64,000 bases of DNA, taken from NCBI GenBank assembly GCA_028248455.1, contig JAOKHV010000004.1, positions 1 to 64,000 of the forward strand. The letters are read 5' to 3'. The translations under genes and the position numbers were made by a program. The stretch is from Ascidiaceihabitans sp. Its GTDB lineage: Bacteria > Pseudomonadota > Alphaproteobacteria > Rhodobacterales > Rhodobacteraceae. Positions 9,894-22,055 of the stretch are shown one piece after another (positions within the stretch are counted from its first letter, which is position 1; every line of letters starts with the position of its first letter). The notes beneath the pieces were generated by a model that ran no database searches, had not been told where the DNA came from, and worked only from the letters and a program-made list of their open reading frames with translations.

Positions 9894-10566
9894 TCTAGTT
9901 CTTGAGCTGAGCGGGATGAGCAAAACCTACAATGTTGGTTTACCTAATGAGGTGCAGGTTTTGCGTTGCGTGGACCTAAAGGTCAAAGCCGGTGAAGTTG
10001 TTGCTTTGGTTGCCCCGTCTGGTGCAGGTAAATCCACGTTGCTTCATGTGGCCGGTCTATTGGACACACCTGATGCGGGTGACGTCACTTTTGGTGGTCA
10101 AAACATGCAAGGACTGAACGACGCGAAACGCACAGGGCTTCGCCGAGATGACATTGGTTTTGTTTATCAATTCCACCATTTACTGCCTGAATTTACAGCA
10201 CTTGAGAATATCGTATTGCCGCAACTCGCTGCCGGCATTGGACGCAAAACAGCCCATGAACGTGCGCTTGATCTTCTTGGCCGTGTCGGTGTGGCAGAGC
10301 GTGCAGATCACCGCCCTGCGGCGTTGTCTGGCGGCGAAGCGCAGCGCGTTGCGTTTTGTCGTGCCCTAGCAAACGGCCCACGATTGCTTTTAGGGGATGA
10401 ACCAACTGGCAACCTTGACCCGACCACCTCTGATCAGGTTTTTGGTGCGTTGATGGAGTTGGTGCGCTCAACAGGGCTGGCAGCTGTTATAGCGACACAT
10501 AATTTGGAATTGGCCGCTCGCATGGACCGGATCGTGCAATTAGATGCTGGCGTTTTGCGCAACTAA
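9886..10566 (+). CDS. lolD: Lipoprotein-releasing ABC transporter ATP-binding protein LolD
   Basis: 226 residues. Walker A is [12 protein letters not shown] (about 43-54), signature [10 protein letters not shown] near 146, Walker [13 protein letters not shown] near 169, and a switch histidine in AVIATHN near 208. The order of motifs and length are those of LolD/MacB ATPases. It starts eight bases inside the permease gene. The first Walker A residue is Ala in place of the usual Gly, which does not affect the phosphate-binding core. Confidence 0.95.
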   Translation: MSDLVLELSGMSKTYNVGLPNEVQVLRCVDLKVKAGEVVALVAPSGAGKSTLLHVAGLLDTPDAGDVTFGGQNMQGLNDAKRTGLRRDDIGFVYQFHHLLPEFTALENIVLPQLAAGIGRKTAHERALDLLGRVGVAERADHRPAALSGGEAQRVAFCRALANGPRLLLGDEPTGNLDPTTSDQVFGALMELVRSTGLAAVIATHNLELAARMDRIVQLDAGVLRN

Positions 10567-10617
10567 CCTCATATTCAATCTGAACCCAAAAACCGCAATA
10601 TCAATGGAGAATGCGCG

Positions 10618-11607
10618 ATGCCACATGTTACCCTAGATGAAATTGAACGTGTTGTCCTTGCGGCCTTACTTGAACATGGCGCAGACGCATTCCCTGCGGC
10701 GGAAGTTGCGCGTGCAGTGCGCAAAGCTGAGGCGCATGGGAACCGTATTTGCGGGCTGTATTATCTAGAAAGCTACTGTCAGCAATTACGCACTGGTCGA
10801 GTGAACGGGAACGTATCCCCTGTAGTTTCCGCCCCGTGTCTGGCAACAATTCATGTCGATGCGCAATTTGGCTTTGCACAACCTGCGTTTGCTTATGGCC
10901 TTGTACCTGCGCTGGATGCTGCGCGTCAGTTTGGGATTGCGACACTGGCCATTGGTCATGCACACACCTGTACGTCCTTGGGGTATTTTACCGAACAGGT
11001 GGCACGTGCCGGCTTCATTTGTTTTGGCCTGACGAACGCATCACCTATCGTTGCCCCACCAGGCGGTAAAACGCGCGTCATCGGCACAAACCCAATCGCG
11101 TTTTCTGTGCCTGACGGGCAGGGCGGATTGGCTATGCAGTTTGACCAATCTACGACAACCGTTGCATTGGGGAAAATTACCATGGCTAAGGCAGCTGGCA
11201 ACTCAATTCCTGAAGGGTGGGCCGTGGATAAAGACGGTAATCCAACGACGGATCCAGAAGCCGCATTGACTGGTTCGCTGGTTTCGATGGGCGGATACAA
11301 AGGCTGGGGTTTGGGTCTGATGGCTGAAATTTTGGCTGCTGGCATGACTGGCTCTACCCTTAGCCAAGACGTGAAACCACTGAAGGCACCCGAAGGACCG
11401 CACCACGATTTGGGTCAGTATTATATTATCATAGACCCTAGTGTGTCTGATGGATTTACGGACCGATTGGCCCGTATCGCTGAGGCCATTAGCGAAGACG
11501 AAGGCGCGCGTATGCCGGGCCAAGGGCGCACGGAAAGCGATCCCGTTGACGTCCCAGACGCAGTCTGGGCGCAGGCGATGGAACTGTCAGGCTTGGACGC
11601 GTCCTAA
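10618..11607 (+). CDS. Ldh family oxidoreductase (malate/L-lactate/ureidoglycolate dehydrogenase type)
   Basis: 329 residues, the usual length for the NAD(P)-dependent Ldh_2 family, which reduces or oxidises 2-oxo/2-hydroxy acids and cyclic imines. Family features: helical N-terminus with AEAHGNR near 40, IGHAHTCTSLGYF near 113, NPIAFSVPD near 150 and GGYKGWGLGLMAEI near 222. The family's canonical SHG(V/L) and NSGHFG-like stretches are altered here, so the substrate cannot be assigned; delta-1-pyrroline-2-carboxylate reductases belong to this family as well. It stands alone, 51 bases after lolD. Confidence 0.82.
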   Translation: MPHVTLDEIERVVLAALLEHGADAFPAAEVARAVRKAEAHGNRICGLYYLESYCQQLRTGRVNGNVSPVVSAPCLATIHVDAQFGFAQPAFAYGLVPALDAARQFGIATLAIGHAHTCTSLGYFTEQVARAGFICFGLTNASPIVAPPGGKTRVIGTNPIAFSVPDGQGGLAMQFDQSTTTVALGKITMAKAAGNSIPEGWAVDKDGNPTTDPEAALTGSLVSMGGYKGWGLGLMAEILAAGMTGSTLSQDVKPLKAPEGPHHDLGQYYIIIDPSVSDGFTDRLARIAEAISEDEGARMPGQGRTESDPVDVPDAVWAQAMELSGLDAS

Positions 11608-11627
11608 GTAACGCACAATTGGCTGAC

Positions 11628-12062
11628 CTAAGCGAGTTGGGTCAGCCAAACACCCGCAGCCATCAACGCGACTCCTGACGCGCGCGCCAACCCAAGAGGT
11701 GAGACTTGCGCGCCGAAAAGGCCAAAGTGGTCGATGGCAGCCGCGCTAATCAACTGCCCAAGTAAGACGAAGAAGACGGCGTTTCCGACCCCAAAATGTG
11801 GGGCGATGTAGGTTATGGTTAGCACATAAAACGCAACGAACGCGCCCGCTAAAAACAGGTGTTTGGGGGCGGTTAACAATCGGTTGAACCCTTCGGTTCC
11901 GGTTGCGACCATAACGACAAGGCTGATGCTGAGCGCCACAAGGAACAGGATCACAGCAGCAGTTGCAGGCGACCCTATATATTTGCCAAGTGCCGCGTTC
12001 AGGCCAGCAAGCAGTGGAATGCCGATCCCTGCCAACAACATCGTCAGAGCGTACTGTGTCAT
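11628..12062 (-). CDS. DMT family transporter, YdcZ/DUF606 type
   Basis: 144 residues from the ATG at 12062, which has a strong GGGAGG ribosome site; the frame runs upstream without conserved character. Five hydrophobic segments, beginning LLAGIGIPLLAGLNAALG and ending ALMAAGVWLTQLA, match the small five-helix DUF606 transporters of the drug/metabolite superfamily. Such proteins often work as pairs or dimers; the ligand is unknown. Converges on the Ldh gene with a 20-base gap. Confidence 0.83.
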   Translation of the reverse strand: MTQYALTMLLAGIGIPLLAGLNAALGKYIGSPATAAVILFLVALSISLVVMVATGTEGFNRLLTAPKHLFLAGAFVAFYVLTITYIAPHFGVGNAVFFVLLGQLISAAAIDHFGLFGAQVSPLGLARASGVALMAAGVWLTQLA

Positions 12063-12358
12063 CGCGATTTCCTCCCGTCCGCAGGTGTAATTTGACTGAG
12101 CTTCACGCTTAAGGGCGACGTCATGCTTGGTAAAATGCGCGTGCCGTCCCTTAGTTCGCGATGTTACGATATTGACGGCACTGCGCAAGCGATCTGTTGA
12201 GGACAGGTGGTGTGTTCAATGGCTGTGGCGTTTGATGAATGATCAGATGGTCGAGTTGTATTACCGCGTGTCGTTGAATTCAGGGGTGGCGGGGTGAACC
12301 CCACCCTATGGGTTTTGGTAATTCGCGGAAACGCCCCGCGTTTTCGCCGCCTCAGCGT

Positions 12359-12883
12359 TCACGACGTGAGCGCGGACCCGACAGCGTATTCCGAAGGAAT
12401 GCGCGAAAGGGCAAGACCAATTGGAAAGATGTGGTGTGTTAAGGTTCTGGAAAAAAGGGCGATCAGCCTAAAGTATCTAATTATTTCCAAGCGTTTTTGG
12501 GTTCGCTTGTGCTTCTCGTCATAAAATTTGTCATCCCACTCAGGATCTCTTTCATAGTAATCTGAAGGGTCGTGGCCACTGTTTTGGAATTCTTGAAATT
12601 CTCTTATATCAGGGAGGACACTATTTCACCATTTTTCGTCGCGTACTCGTAGTACCCTTATGGTTCTGTTTGGAGAATGTTCCATCAGAACTAAGATCAG
12701 CCCCGACAATAGCAACCAAGTTGAAAGCCTAAATACAGCAGATATTTTTCCTATAGAAACTACGATTTTCAAGCCAAAGAAATCTAATTCGTTTGAGGCG
12801 AGTTCCAGGTTTGATATTATGAGTGTGAATATGGATATAGAAACGAGTGCTTTCCTGATTTTGCCTTCGTCATAGAAACTCAA
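12359..12883 (-). pseudogene. Small membrane protein gene interrupted by an in-frame TGA
   Basis: On the minus strand an ATG at 12883, 18 bases after parE, opens a 174-codon frame that contains one TGA at 12626-12628 (codon 86). Codons 1-85 give a protein with two predicted membrane helices (IRKALVSISIFTLIISNLEL and LSTWLLLSGLILVLME). After the TGA the same frame continues for 88 codons as an acidic, hydrophilic tail (for example HDPSDYYERDPEWDDKFYDE) and a further helix. The tail is clearly protein-like and has no obvious start of its own, so I read one gene with a nonsense mutation. I do not recognise the family. AT-rich compared with parE. An 85-residue truncated product could still be made. 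Confidence 0.6.
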
Positions 12884-12901
12884 GTCCTGTAGACCCTTTA
12901 T

Positions 12902-14869
<1,968 letters not shown>

Positions 14870-14982
14870 GCTCGGAATTATTGATTTTGTTTGAGCAGCA
14901 GTATGTCAGAGCATGACGGGTTGGGAAAGACGCCATCGTTGCTTCATTGTGCCAAAGTCACAGGTTGATTGTGGAAGGTTGG

Positions 14983-15378
14983 TTAGTCGCGTGTGCGTGA
15001 CGCGTATAGCGCAAAGCTTGCGGCCAATACGATCGACATTGCGCTGCCTAAAACGATGAATGGGATGCCGGCGTTAAGTGCTGGGATAGTGGCAACGAAC
15101 GCGCCAATGCCAGATGCCAAGAACAGTACTGTGGCCTGACTAAGGCGCATCAACATAAAAATGGCACCTTTTAGGCCTGCAATGACTGATACTCCAAATG
15201 CGATGAACGCGTATGTTGGACGTGTTTCAATGTAGCTTTGATATTCTGGTGGTAAAGTCGCGATCCCAGCAGGACTGATTTGTTGCATGAAATTGATGCA
15301 GCCCATTGCGTTCCAAAGAAGGGCGATGATCCCGATAGTCCAAAACGCAATTCTTGATGCTTTTGATGCAGTGCTCAT
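14983..15378 (-). CDS. Four-helix membrane protein of unknown function
   Basis: About 131 residues from the second in-frame ATG (15378; an ATG at 15390 adds four residues). Four hydrophobic segments: AFWTIGIIALLWNAMGCINF, AFIAFGVSVIAGLKGAIFML, ATVLFLASGIGAFVATI and IVLGSAMSIVLAASFALYA, with a short extracytoplasmic loop containing PPEYQSYIETRP. Such proteins are frequent as conserved hypotheticals in Roseobacter genomes, and I cannot assign a function. Confidence 0.7.
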   Translation of the reverse strand: MSTASKASRIAFWTIGIIALLWNAMGCINFMQQISPAGIATLPPEYQSYIETRPTYAFIAFGVSVIAGLKGAIFMLMRLSQATVLFLASGIGAFVATIPALNAGIPFIVLGSAMSIVLAASFALYASRTRD

Positions 15379-15412
15379 ATTGCTACCCATTGATTCCTCA
15401 TCTTGGAAAACC

Positions 15413-15670
15413 TTATGCGCGCACTGCCGATCTGTCTACTTCATCGCTCGCGATTGTGGTTGGACTAGGGGTGTAAAAGTCATCCCCAATTACCCAATCG
15501 ATAATGGCATCTGCCACTTCGACCGGTTTTTGGTGGAGAATCCAATGATTGGCATCTTCAATTTCGACGCGCTTTAGTTGGGCGCAGTGGTCTTCCAACT
15601 CTTGGGTTGTTTGTGGCAACAATGCAGTATCGTTCATCCCCCAGATGAGCAGGTGGTCAACAGTGTACCT
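15413..15670 (-). pseudogene. C-terminal remnant of an alpha/beta hydrolase
   Basis: About 74 codons encode the end of an alpha/beta hydrolase: the strand and turn LLIWGMNDTALLP, which carries the acid-residue loop of the family, and ANHWILHQKPVEVADAIIDW, which carries the catalytic-histidine region. The upstream part is gone: just before TVDHLLIWG the frame breaks, and the neighbouring frame continues for a few residues (PLEKLKV) that would fit the preceding strand, so there is a frameshift near 15660 and then no recognisable hydrolase. The nucleophile serine and N-terminal half are missing. Non-functional. Confidence 0.6.
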
Positions 15671-15705
15671 TTAGCTTTTCCAAGGGCAAGGCTGGTAAAA
15701 CATCA

Positions 15706-16011
15706 ATGGGGGGCGTTATTAGCGAAATTTCCCGCTTTTATATTTGGACTGGTTGGATCGCATTCGTGATTTTTGTGTCGTTGGCCACTACATCAACCGA
15801 CTATTTTGTTCTAAATATGGGGCGGTGGTGGAGGACCTTGCAACGTTAGACCTTTAGCGCTGCGGTTCTGACATTGTTGCATTGGGCTGCCCCGCACAAT
15901 TGGGAACACCCAACGGCTGCAATAGTGCACTTCCTGCCTTTCACTCGACTAGAGGCCTACCATGTCTGGTATTGGTGCATCAAACCAAAGGCGCGTGCTG
16001 TTGCGGAGTAA
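15706..16011 (+). pseudogene. Ferric reductase-like transmembrane domain fragment with in-frame TAG
   Basis: Reading through the TAG at 15847-15849 gives a continuous 101-codon frame that looks like the C-terminal half of a heme-binding ferric-reductase-like (YedZ/MsrQ-type) membrane protein: helix WIAFVIFVSLATTSTD, then GRWWRTLQR, [TAG] and TFSAAVLTLLHWAAPHNWE, and a last helix ending WYWCIKPKARA. The stop stands where the family usually has a hydrophobic residue in the LHRL-type turn before the next helix. The N-terminal two helices are missing. It fills most of the gap between the hydrolase remnant and the MATE gene. Confidence 0.55.
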
Positions 16012-16091
16012 GCGGATCGCTTCAGGATGATAATTGTCTGGGTATACGTTTCTGGATTGCCTTGCGAGCATGCCTAGTTAAGGCTTGCTAC

Positions 16092-17465
16092 ATGCGTTCA
16101 AAAATCATGTCATATCCCGCTCACGCGAAAGCAGTCGCTACCCTTGGCTTGCCATTGGTCGGTGGACACTTAGCACAGATCACGATTGGCGTGACGGATA
16201 CTGTCATGTTGGGGTGGTACGGTGTTGATGCGCTTGCCGCGGTAACACTAGCCGCCAGCTACTTCTTCGTTCTTTTCATTATGGGGGCAGGGTTCGCTTT
16301 TGCCGTCATGCCGATGGTGGCAACTTTTAACGCCGAAGAAGACGAAATCAGCATTCGGCGCGTGGCACGGATGGGGCTGTGGCTGTCAATTGCGTATTCC
16401 ATTGTCATCATGCCATTCATTTTTTGGTCCGAAGCGCTGTTTTTGTTGATGGGGCAAGAACCATCAGTAGCTGCGGATGGACAACGGTATTTGCGCATAG
16501 CTGGATTTGGGATGTTCCCTTGGTTGATCACAATGGTCATTAAAAGTTATTTGTCGGCCCTTGAACGCACACGAGTTGTGTTCTTGATTGCTGTACTTGC
16601 AACGGTTTTCAACGGTTTGATTAACTATGCTTTGATATTCGGCAAATGGGGCGCTCCTGAAATGGGTCTCCAAGGGGCTGCCGTAGCATCACTTTTGACG
16701 CATACGGTTGGAATGATTGGCATCGTTTTTTACGCATCTTTTATCTTCCCGCAACACCAATTGTTCGTCCGGTTTTGGCGGGCTGACTGGGAAATGATGG
16801 CACGCGTGTTTCGCTTGGGTGTGCCTATCGGTTTCACGGGGCTTTCGGAGACCGGCTTGTTCGCAGCAACAGCTGTGATGATGGGCTGGTTTGGCACCAT
16901 TCCATTAGCGGCACATGGCATTGCGCTTCAATGCGCGAGTATAACGTTTATGCTACATCTTGGGATCAGCAATGTGGCCACTATTCGTGCAGGCAATGCC
17001 TTTGGGCGCGGTGATCGGAACCATCTGGCAAGAGGGGCGTATGTCGTCTTTGGTATGTCCTTGGTTGCTGCATTGCTGACAATCATTGGGTTCTTACTCT
17101 GGCCTGAACCGCTGGTTCTTGTTTTCTTACAGTCTGGCGAACCCGCACGGGATCAGATTGTTGCGATTGGTGTTGTTTTGTTGGCAATGGCTGCGTTGTT
17201 TCAGCTGGTGGATGCGGCGCAAGCAATCGCACTTGGGCTCTTACGCGGTGTCCAAGATACAACGGTGCCTATGTATATGGCTGCATTCAGCTATTGGGTG
17301 ATCGGCATGCCATGTTCATATATATTTGGTTTTGTGCTGGGATATGAGGCGGTAGGCGTTTGGATGGGATTGGTTGTGGGACTAGCCAGTGCTGCTGTAA
17401 TGCTCAGTGTCCGCTTTTGGTCGGTTATCCTTGGTCGTGTTGGAGCTGTGTCTGAGGTTAACTAA
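16092..17465 (+). CDS. MATE family efflux transporter (NorM-like)
   Basis: 457 residues from the ATG at 16092; the frame is open upstream to 15882 but that part lacks hydrophobic character and overlaps the ferric-reductase remnant in another frame. Twelve hydrophobic segments in two halves. The first helix region GLPLVGGHLAQITIGVTDTVMLGWYG is typical of the Na+- or H+-coupled multidrug exporters, and the second-half counterpart is FRLGVPIGFTGLSE. C-terminal helices include FSYWVIGMPCSYIFGF. Substrates cannot be predicted. Confidence 0.9.
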   Translation: MRSKIMSYPAHAKAVATLGLPLVGGHLAQITIGVTDTVMLGWYGVDALAAVTLAASYFFVLFIMGAGFAFAVMPMVATFNAEEDEISIRRVARMGLWLSIAYSIVIMPFIFWSEALFLLMGQEPSVAADGQRYLRIAGFGMFPWLITMVIKSYLSALERTRVVFLIAVLATVFNGLINYALIFGKWGAPEMGLQGAAVASLLTHTVGMIGIVFYASFIFPQHQLFVRFWRADWEMMARVFRLGVPIGFTGLSETGLFAATAVMMGWFGTIPLAAHGIALQCASITFMLHLGISNVATIRAGNAFGRGDRNHLARGAYVVFGMSLVAALLTIIGFLLWPEPLVLVFLQSGEPARDQIVAIGVVLLAMAALFQLVDAAQAIALGLLRGVQDTTVPMYMAAFSYWVIGMPCSYIFGFVLGYEAVGVWMGLVVGLASAAVMLSVRFWSVILGRVGAVSEVN

Positions 17466-17474
17466 GTTGAAACC

Positions 17475-17720
17475 TTAGTCCTTCATCAAACGATCTGCCT
17501 TTTTACGGACCAAAGTGCTGCGCAAATCGTGCATTGCGAGAAGTAAAGCGTCCGTGGCAGATCCTAGCTGATCAGCAGACGCCTTTGATTGAACCCGCTG
17601 CGTTGTGAGGTTAAGATAACCGACTACCCGATGGATGTCGTCCATATCACTATTTGCAAGGACGGCTGCGCGTTCCTCCATCCATTTGTGGATTCGTTCT
17701 AGATCATCTGCGCTGGCCAT
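17475..17720 (-). CDS. Conserved small protein, C-terminal part (probably split from the preceding ORF)
   Basis: 81 residues from the ATG at 17720, helical and charged: DDLERIHKWMEERAA, DDIHRVVGYLNL and ALLLAMHDLRSTLVRKKADR. I do not know the function. The ATG lies 17 bases inside the preceding small ORF and in the +1 frame relative to it. The combined 391 bases equal 130 codons plus one base, which fits one gene carrying a single-base insertion near 17705-17715. If not a frameshift, the two are overlapping, coupled genes. Confidence 0.6.
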   Translation of the reverse strand: MASADDLERIHKWMEERAAVLANSDMDDIHRVVGYLNLTTQRVQSKASADQLGSATDALLLAMHDLRSTLVRKKADRLMKD

Positions 17721-17865
17721 GTGGTTTGATTTCGCCGTTGCGCATGTTGATGATAGCAATTTCATCCATCTCAATGCGCTGCTGGCGATTTTCTGTGTCG
17801 ACACGGAACACAGCGGCTGCGTTTTCACGAACGCGGAAATAGTAGTTGGGCAATTCACCAGACAC
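17704..17865 (-). CDS. Conserved small protein, N-terminal part (GTG start)
   Basis: 53 codons from a GTG 12 bases after the aminotransferase stop; an in-frame TAA upstream sets the limit. It reads SGELPNYYFRVRENAAAVF, RVDTENRQQRIEMDE, IAIINMRNGEIKPHG and stops at a TGA. The composition is that of a real protein (a beta-rich module), not chance. Together with the next ORF it most likely forms one about 129-residue protein of the aminotransferase operon. The reading frame changes exactly where an N-terminal beta module would join a C-terminal helical module. Confidence 0.55.
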   Translation of the reverse strand: MSGELPNYYFRVRENAAAVFRVDTENRQQRIEMDEIAIINMRNGEIKPHGQRR

Positions 17866-17877
17866 GCTTCTACCCAG

Positions 17878-19101
<1,224 letters not shown>

Positions 19102-19182
19102 TTAAATAAGACTTCAATAGGCGTGCTAATCAAACCGATCAAGCTGCATTAACGAGAAATGTTCCCGATAAAGGATATCAAT

Positions 19183-19590
19183 ATGTCGAACCCACAAGAC
19201 GAAACATCTGATTGGTACAGTCAGGATACTGCAACCTTTGGGGATCGAATAGCTGCGGCACGTGAGCAATCTGGTCTGACCCAAAAGGATCTTGCGCGTC
19301 GATTGGGTGTTCGCACAAGCACCGTGCGCAACTGGGAAGATGATATGTCTGAACCGCGTGCGAACCGTTTGTCTATGATGGCAGGCTTGTTGAATGTTTC
19401 GATGATGTGGCTGATCAACGGCAAGGGTGAAGGCCTGGAAGCCCCGCCTGATACGGGGGAAGTAACGCCTGATATGCGGGCAATTCTGAACGAGCTACGT
19501 GAAATGCGCGCAGATATGGTTGCGCGCGCGGAACAAATGGCTCGTTTGGAAAAACGTTTGCGTCTTGTTATGTTGGAGAGTGGTGAATGA
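19183..19590 (+). CDS. XRE-type helix-turn-helix transcriptional regulator
   Basis: The ATG at 19183 is preceded by AAAGGA and gives 135 residues; the ATG at 19159 precedes that site. The HTH_3 domain covers about residues 19-75: FGDRIAAAREQSGLTQKDLA, then LGVRTSTVRNWEDDMSEPRA. A C-terminal amphipathic helix (MRAILNELREMRADMVARA) could mediate dimer formation. Its stop overlaps the sdhE start by four bases, so it is probably co-translated with the succinate dehydrogenase assembly factor. No ligand domain, target unknown. Confidence 0.88.
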   Translation: MSNPQDETSDWYSQDTATFGDRIAAAREQSGLTQKDLARRLGVRTSTVRNWEDDMSEPRANRLSMMAGLLNVSMMWLINGKGEGLEAPPDTGEVTPDMRAILNELREMRADMVARAEQMARLEKRLRLVMLESGE

Positions 19591-19853
19591 CTGAGCTTCC
19601 AGAACACCGCATTAAGCGCCTTGTTATGCGTTCTATGCGGCGCGGGATCAAAGAGATGGACATTATTTTATCGGCGTATGCCACAGAAAATCTAGTAAAG
19701 ATGGATGAGACAACTATCACGTTGTATGATCGATTGCTCGATGAAAATGACCAAGATCTTTATCAATGGGTGACGGGTCAGGTTGCTGCGCCGGAAAGGT
19801 TTGGACAAATGATTTCTGAGATTTCCGTGCAAATGCAGGGTATTAAGGCCTAA
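19587..19853 (+). CDS. sdhE: FAD assembly factor SdhE (succinate dehydrogenase assembly factor 2)
   Basis: 88 residues, the standard size of the SdhE/YgfY/Sdh5 family. The diagnostic RGxxE motif is present as RRGIKEMD near residue 18, followed by the acidic five-helix bundle (YDRLLDENDQDLYQWVTGQV). It promotes covalent FAD attachment to SdhA and FrdA. Start ATGA overlaps the XRE regulator gene. Confidence 0.92.
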   Translation: MTELPEHRIKRLVMRSMRRGIKEMDIILSAYATENLVKMDETTITLYDRLLDENDQDLYQWVTGQVAAPERFGQMISEISVQMQGIKA

Positions 19854-19928
19854 TTTTCTGAGTTTAACGTATTATTAGTGAATTTGGCTCAGTTTGCAGT
19901 GAGAGAGCAGATTGAGTCGGAGACATAA

Positions 19929-20438
19929 ATGAGCATTCAAGACCCTATGGCCCACTCCTTGAGTATGGCCCAAAATAAGGGCTTTCTGGGTGGTTACTTA
20001 GAGGCGCTGTCGTTGGTTGAACGATTGCACCGATTGTTATTAGACGTGATCAAAGATGAATCTGAACGAGTTGGTCTTTTAGAGATTAGCGCAGTTCAGG
20101 CCATATTGTTGTTCAACATTGGAGATAATGAAGTGACTGCGGGAGAGCTTAAAAGCCGTAGTTATTACCAAGGCAGCAACGTCAGCTATAACCTTAAGAA
20201 ACTTGTCGAAATGGGTTATATGCATCATCAGAGATGCGAAATTGATCGTCGTTCAGTTAGCGTTAAATTGGCAGACCAAGGTCGCCAAGTACGCAGCGTC
20301 GTTACAGAACTGTTTGAACACCACGCAGACGGGTTGCAAAGTCGCGGGGTCCTTGGCCACGAAGGGCTCGAGGTGATTACATCTTCTTTGAAACGAGTTG
20401 AGCGGTACTGGACTGATCAAATTCGTTATATTTATTGA
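19929..20438 (+). CDS. MarR family winged-helix regulator (LdtR-like)
   Basis: 169 residues. Winged helix at about 60-125: EISAVQAILLFNIGDNEVTAG, then the recognition helix YYQGSNVSYNLKKLVEMGYM and the wing EIDRRSVSVKL. The N- and C-terminal dimerisation helices and the SNVSYNLKKL helix resemble the alphaproteobacterial LdtR group, which controls an L,D-transpeptidase gene and osmotic tolerance. No target gene is nearby. An A/T-rich 75-base leader precedes the ATG. Confidence 0.8.
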   Translation: MSIQDPMAHSLSMAQNKGFLGGYLEALSLVERLHRLLLDVIKDESERVGLLEISAVQAILLFNIGDNEVTAGELKSRSYYQGSNVSYNLKKLVEMGYMHHQRCEIDRRSVSVKLADQGRQVRSVVTELFEHHADGLQSRGVLGHEGLEVITSSLKRVERYWTDQIRYIY

Positions 20439-20584
20439 GTTTTACGATTTTGGCCTTTTCTGGATCGACGGAAGGTCTCACAAGAAAAACTATCACTTGC
20501 GCACGCAATGCAGTCGTTTTCTAAGTTTTAACCAGCCTGCGTTGATGATGGTGCGCAGGTTATGGGTTGAGTTGTTTGGCAAGG

Positions 20585-21016
20585 CTACCAGCTGCCAGAA
20601 TTTTCCATGCTGGCCCATGGTTCGGCTGGGGCCAAGCTGTCGCCTGCTTGAAGCAATTCGATGGACACGTTGTCTGGGGTGCGAACGAACGCCATATGGC
20701 CATCGCGTGGTGGACGGTTAATAGTGACCTCATTGTCCATCAAAATTCGGCAGGTCGCATAGATGTCATCTACTGCGTAGGCCAGGTGACCAAAATGACG
20801 ACTGTCTGACGGCAAGCCATCATCGCCGTCCCAATTGTAAGTGAGTTCGACAGGACAGTCTTCATTCCCAGGTGCAGCCATGAAAATCAGTGAAAAACGT
20901 CCTTCTTCACTTTCGTGACGACGAGTTTCGGTCATGCCGAGCAGCTCAAAAAAACTGATTGTTTTTTCAAGGTTAGCGACGCGGATCATCGTATGAAGGT
21001 ATTTCAGAGGCATCAT
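20585..21016 (-). CDS. gloA: Lactoylglutathione lyase (glyoxalase I)
   Basis: 143 residues in the VOC fold with two beta-alpha-beta-beta-beta modules: LKYLHTMIRVANLEKTISFF at the start carries the first metal histidine, ELTYNWD near 71 supplies the second-module start, FGHLAYAVDD near 88 the next metal His, and VSIELLQ near 129 the final Glu. These match GloA, which converts the hemithioacetal of methylglyoxal and glutathione. AAGGA lies seven bases before the first ATG. Confidence 0.92.
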   Translation of the reverse strand: MMPLKYLHTMIRVANLEKTISFFELLGMTETRRHESEEGRFSLIFMAAPGNEDCPVELTYNWDGDDGLPSDSRHFGHLAYAVDDIYATCRILMDNEVTINRPPRDGHMAFVRTPDNVSIELLQAGDSLAPAEPWASMENSGSW

Positions 21017-21257
21017 GCAATCCTTTTCGTTGTTTAGTCACGACATATCACAGGTACCGAAGGATACCAGACGCCTCTTAGAATTTTGACTGAATTCTTA
21101 GGGAAACTGATAATTCTTTGCTATTAAAGCGACTGATATTAGATGACTTTCTTTTCAGGATATAGCGGTTCAAAAAACTTGTGGCGCTAGATAAGGTGGA
21201 CTGTATTAGATTCTGTATCGTTGCCGAAATTGCAAAGCCAAAGCACTGGAGACCCAC

Positions 21258-22055
21258 ATGAAACAATACCACGCCGCATTGTGCGAGATTTTGGAATTGG
21301 GTGAAGTCACAACTGACCGCACTGGCACAGGGACTACATCGTATTTTGGGATGCAGATGCGCTATCCGTTGGCGGATGGCTTTCCATTGGTCACAACGAA
21401 AAAAGTGCACCTTAAGTCTATCATTCATGAACTTCTTTGGTTCCTGTCGGGCGACACAAACATCAGATATCTAAAAGAAAATGGTGTGCGTATTTGGGAT
21501 GAGTGGGCTGATGAAAATGGTGACCTTGGTCCGGTTTATGGCAAACAATGGCGTGCATTCCCTGCATTCAGCGAACGTGGTTCCGTTGACCAAATTGAAG
21601 AGCTGATTACCAACATCCAAGCGACTCCTGACAGCCGCCGTCTAATCGTGTCCGCGTGGAATCCTGGCGAGATCGGCGAGATGGCGCTGCCTCCGTGTCA
21701 CACAATGTGGCAAGTCAAAATTATTGGCCAAAAGATGCACCTACAACTGTATCAGCGCTCTGCTGACATGTTCCTTGGTGTTCCGTTTAACATCGCGTCG
21801 TATGCGCTGCTTCTGCAAATGTTGGCCCATGTGACAGGTTATGAAGCCGGAGATTTCATCCATACCCTGGGCGACGCACATGTTTACTCAAATCATATGG
21901 ATCAAGTGGAATTGCAACTGTCGCGCACACCAAAAACTTTACCCACGATGCGTATTAAGAGGGACGTAAAATCTATCTTTGAATTCAAGTTTGAGGACTT
22001 CGAGCTCAATGGATATGACCCGGATCCGTTGATCAAGGGCGAGGTGGCAGTATGA
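21258..22055 (+). CDS. thyA: Thymidylate synthase
   Basis: 265 residues, near the 264 of E. coli ThyA. Motifs: [17 protein letters not shown] near 22, [19 protein letters not shown] near 57, catalytic Cys in [10 protein letters not shown] near 148, and [20 protein letters not shown] near 167. Converts dUMP to dTMP with methylenetetrahydrofolate. Overlaps folA by four bases, so the enzyme that consumes folate and the one that regenerates it are made together. Confidence 0.97.
   Translation: MKQYHAALCEILELGEVTTDRTGTGTTSYFGMQMRYPLADGFPLVTTKKVHLKSIIHELLWFLSGDTNIRYLKENGVRIWDEWADENGDLGPVYGKQWRAFPAFSERGSVDQIEELITNIQATPDSRRLIVSAWNPGEIGEMALPPCHTMWQVKIIGQKMHLQLYQRSADMFLGVPFNIASYALLLQMLAHVTGYEAGDFIHTLGDAHVYSNHMDQVELQLSRTPKTLPTMRIKRDVKSIFEFKFEDFELNGYDPDPLIKGEVAV

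Noticed and set aside
12294-12524. 76-codon plus-strand ORF
   Set aside because: Antisense to the tail of the interrupted membrane gene, no ribosome site or homology.
15882-16091. N-terminal extension of the MATE gene frame
   Set aside because: Non-hydrophobic, overlaps a better explained remnant in another frame; the ATG at 16092 fits the family start.
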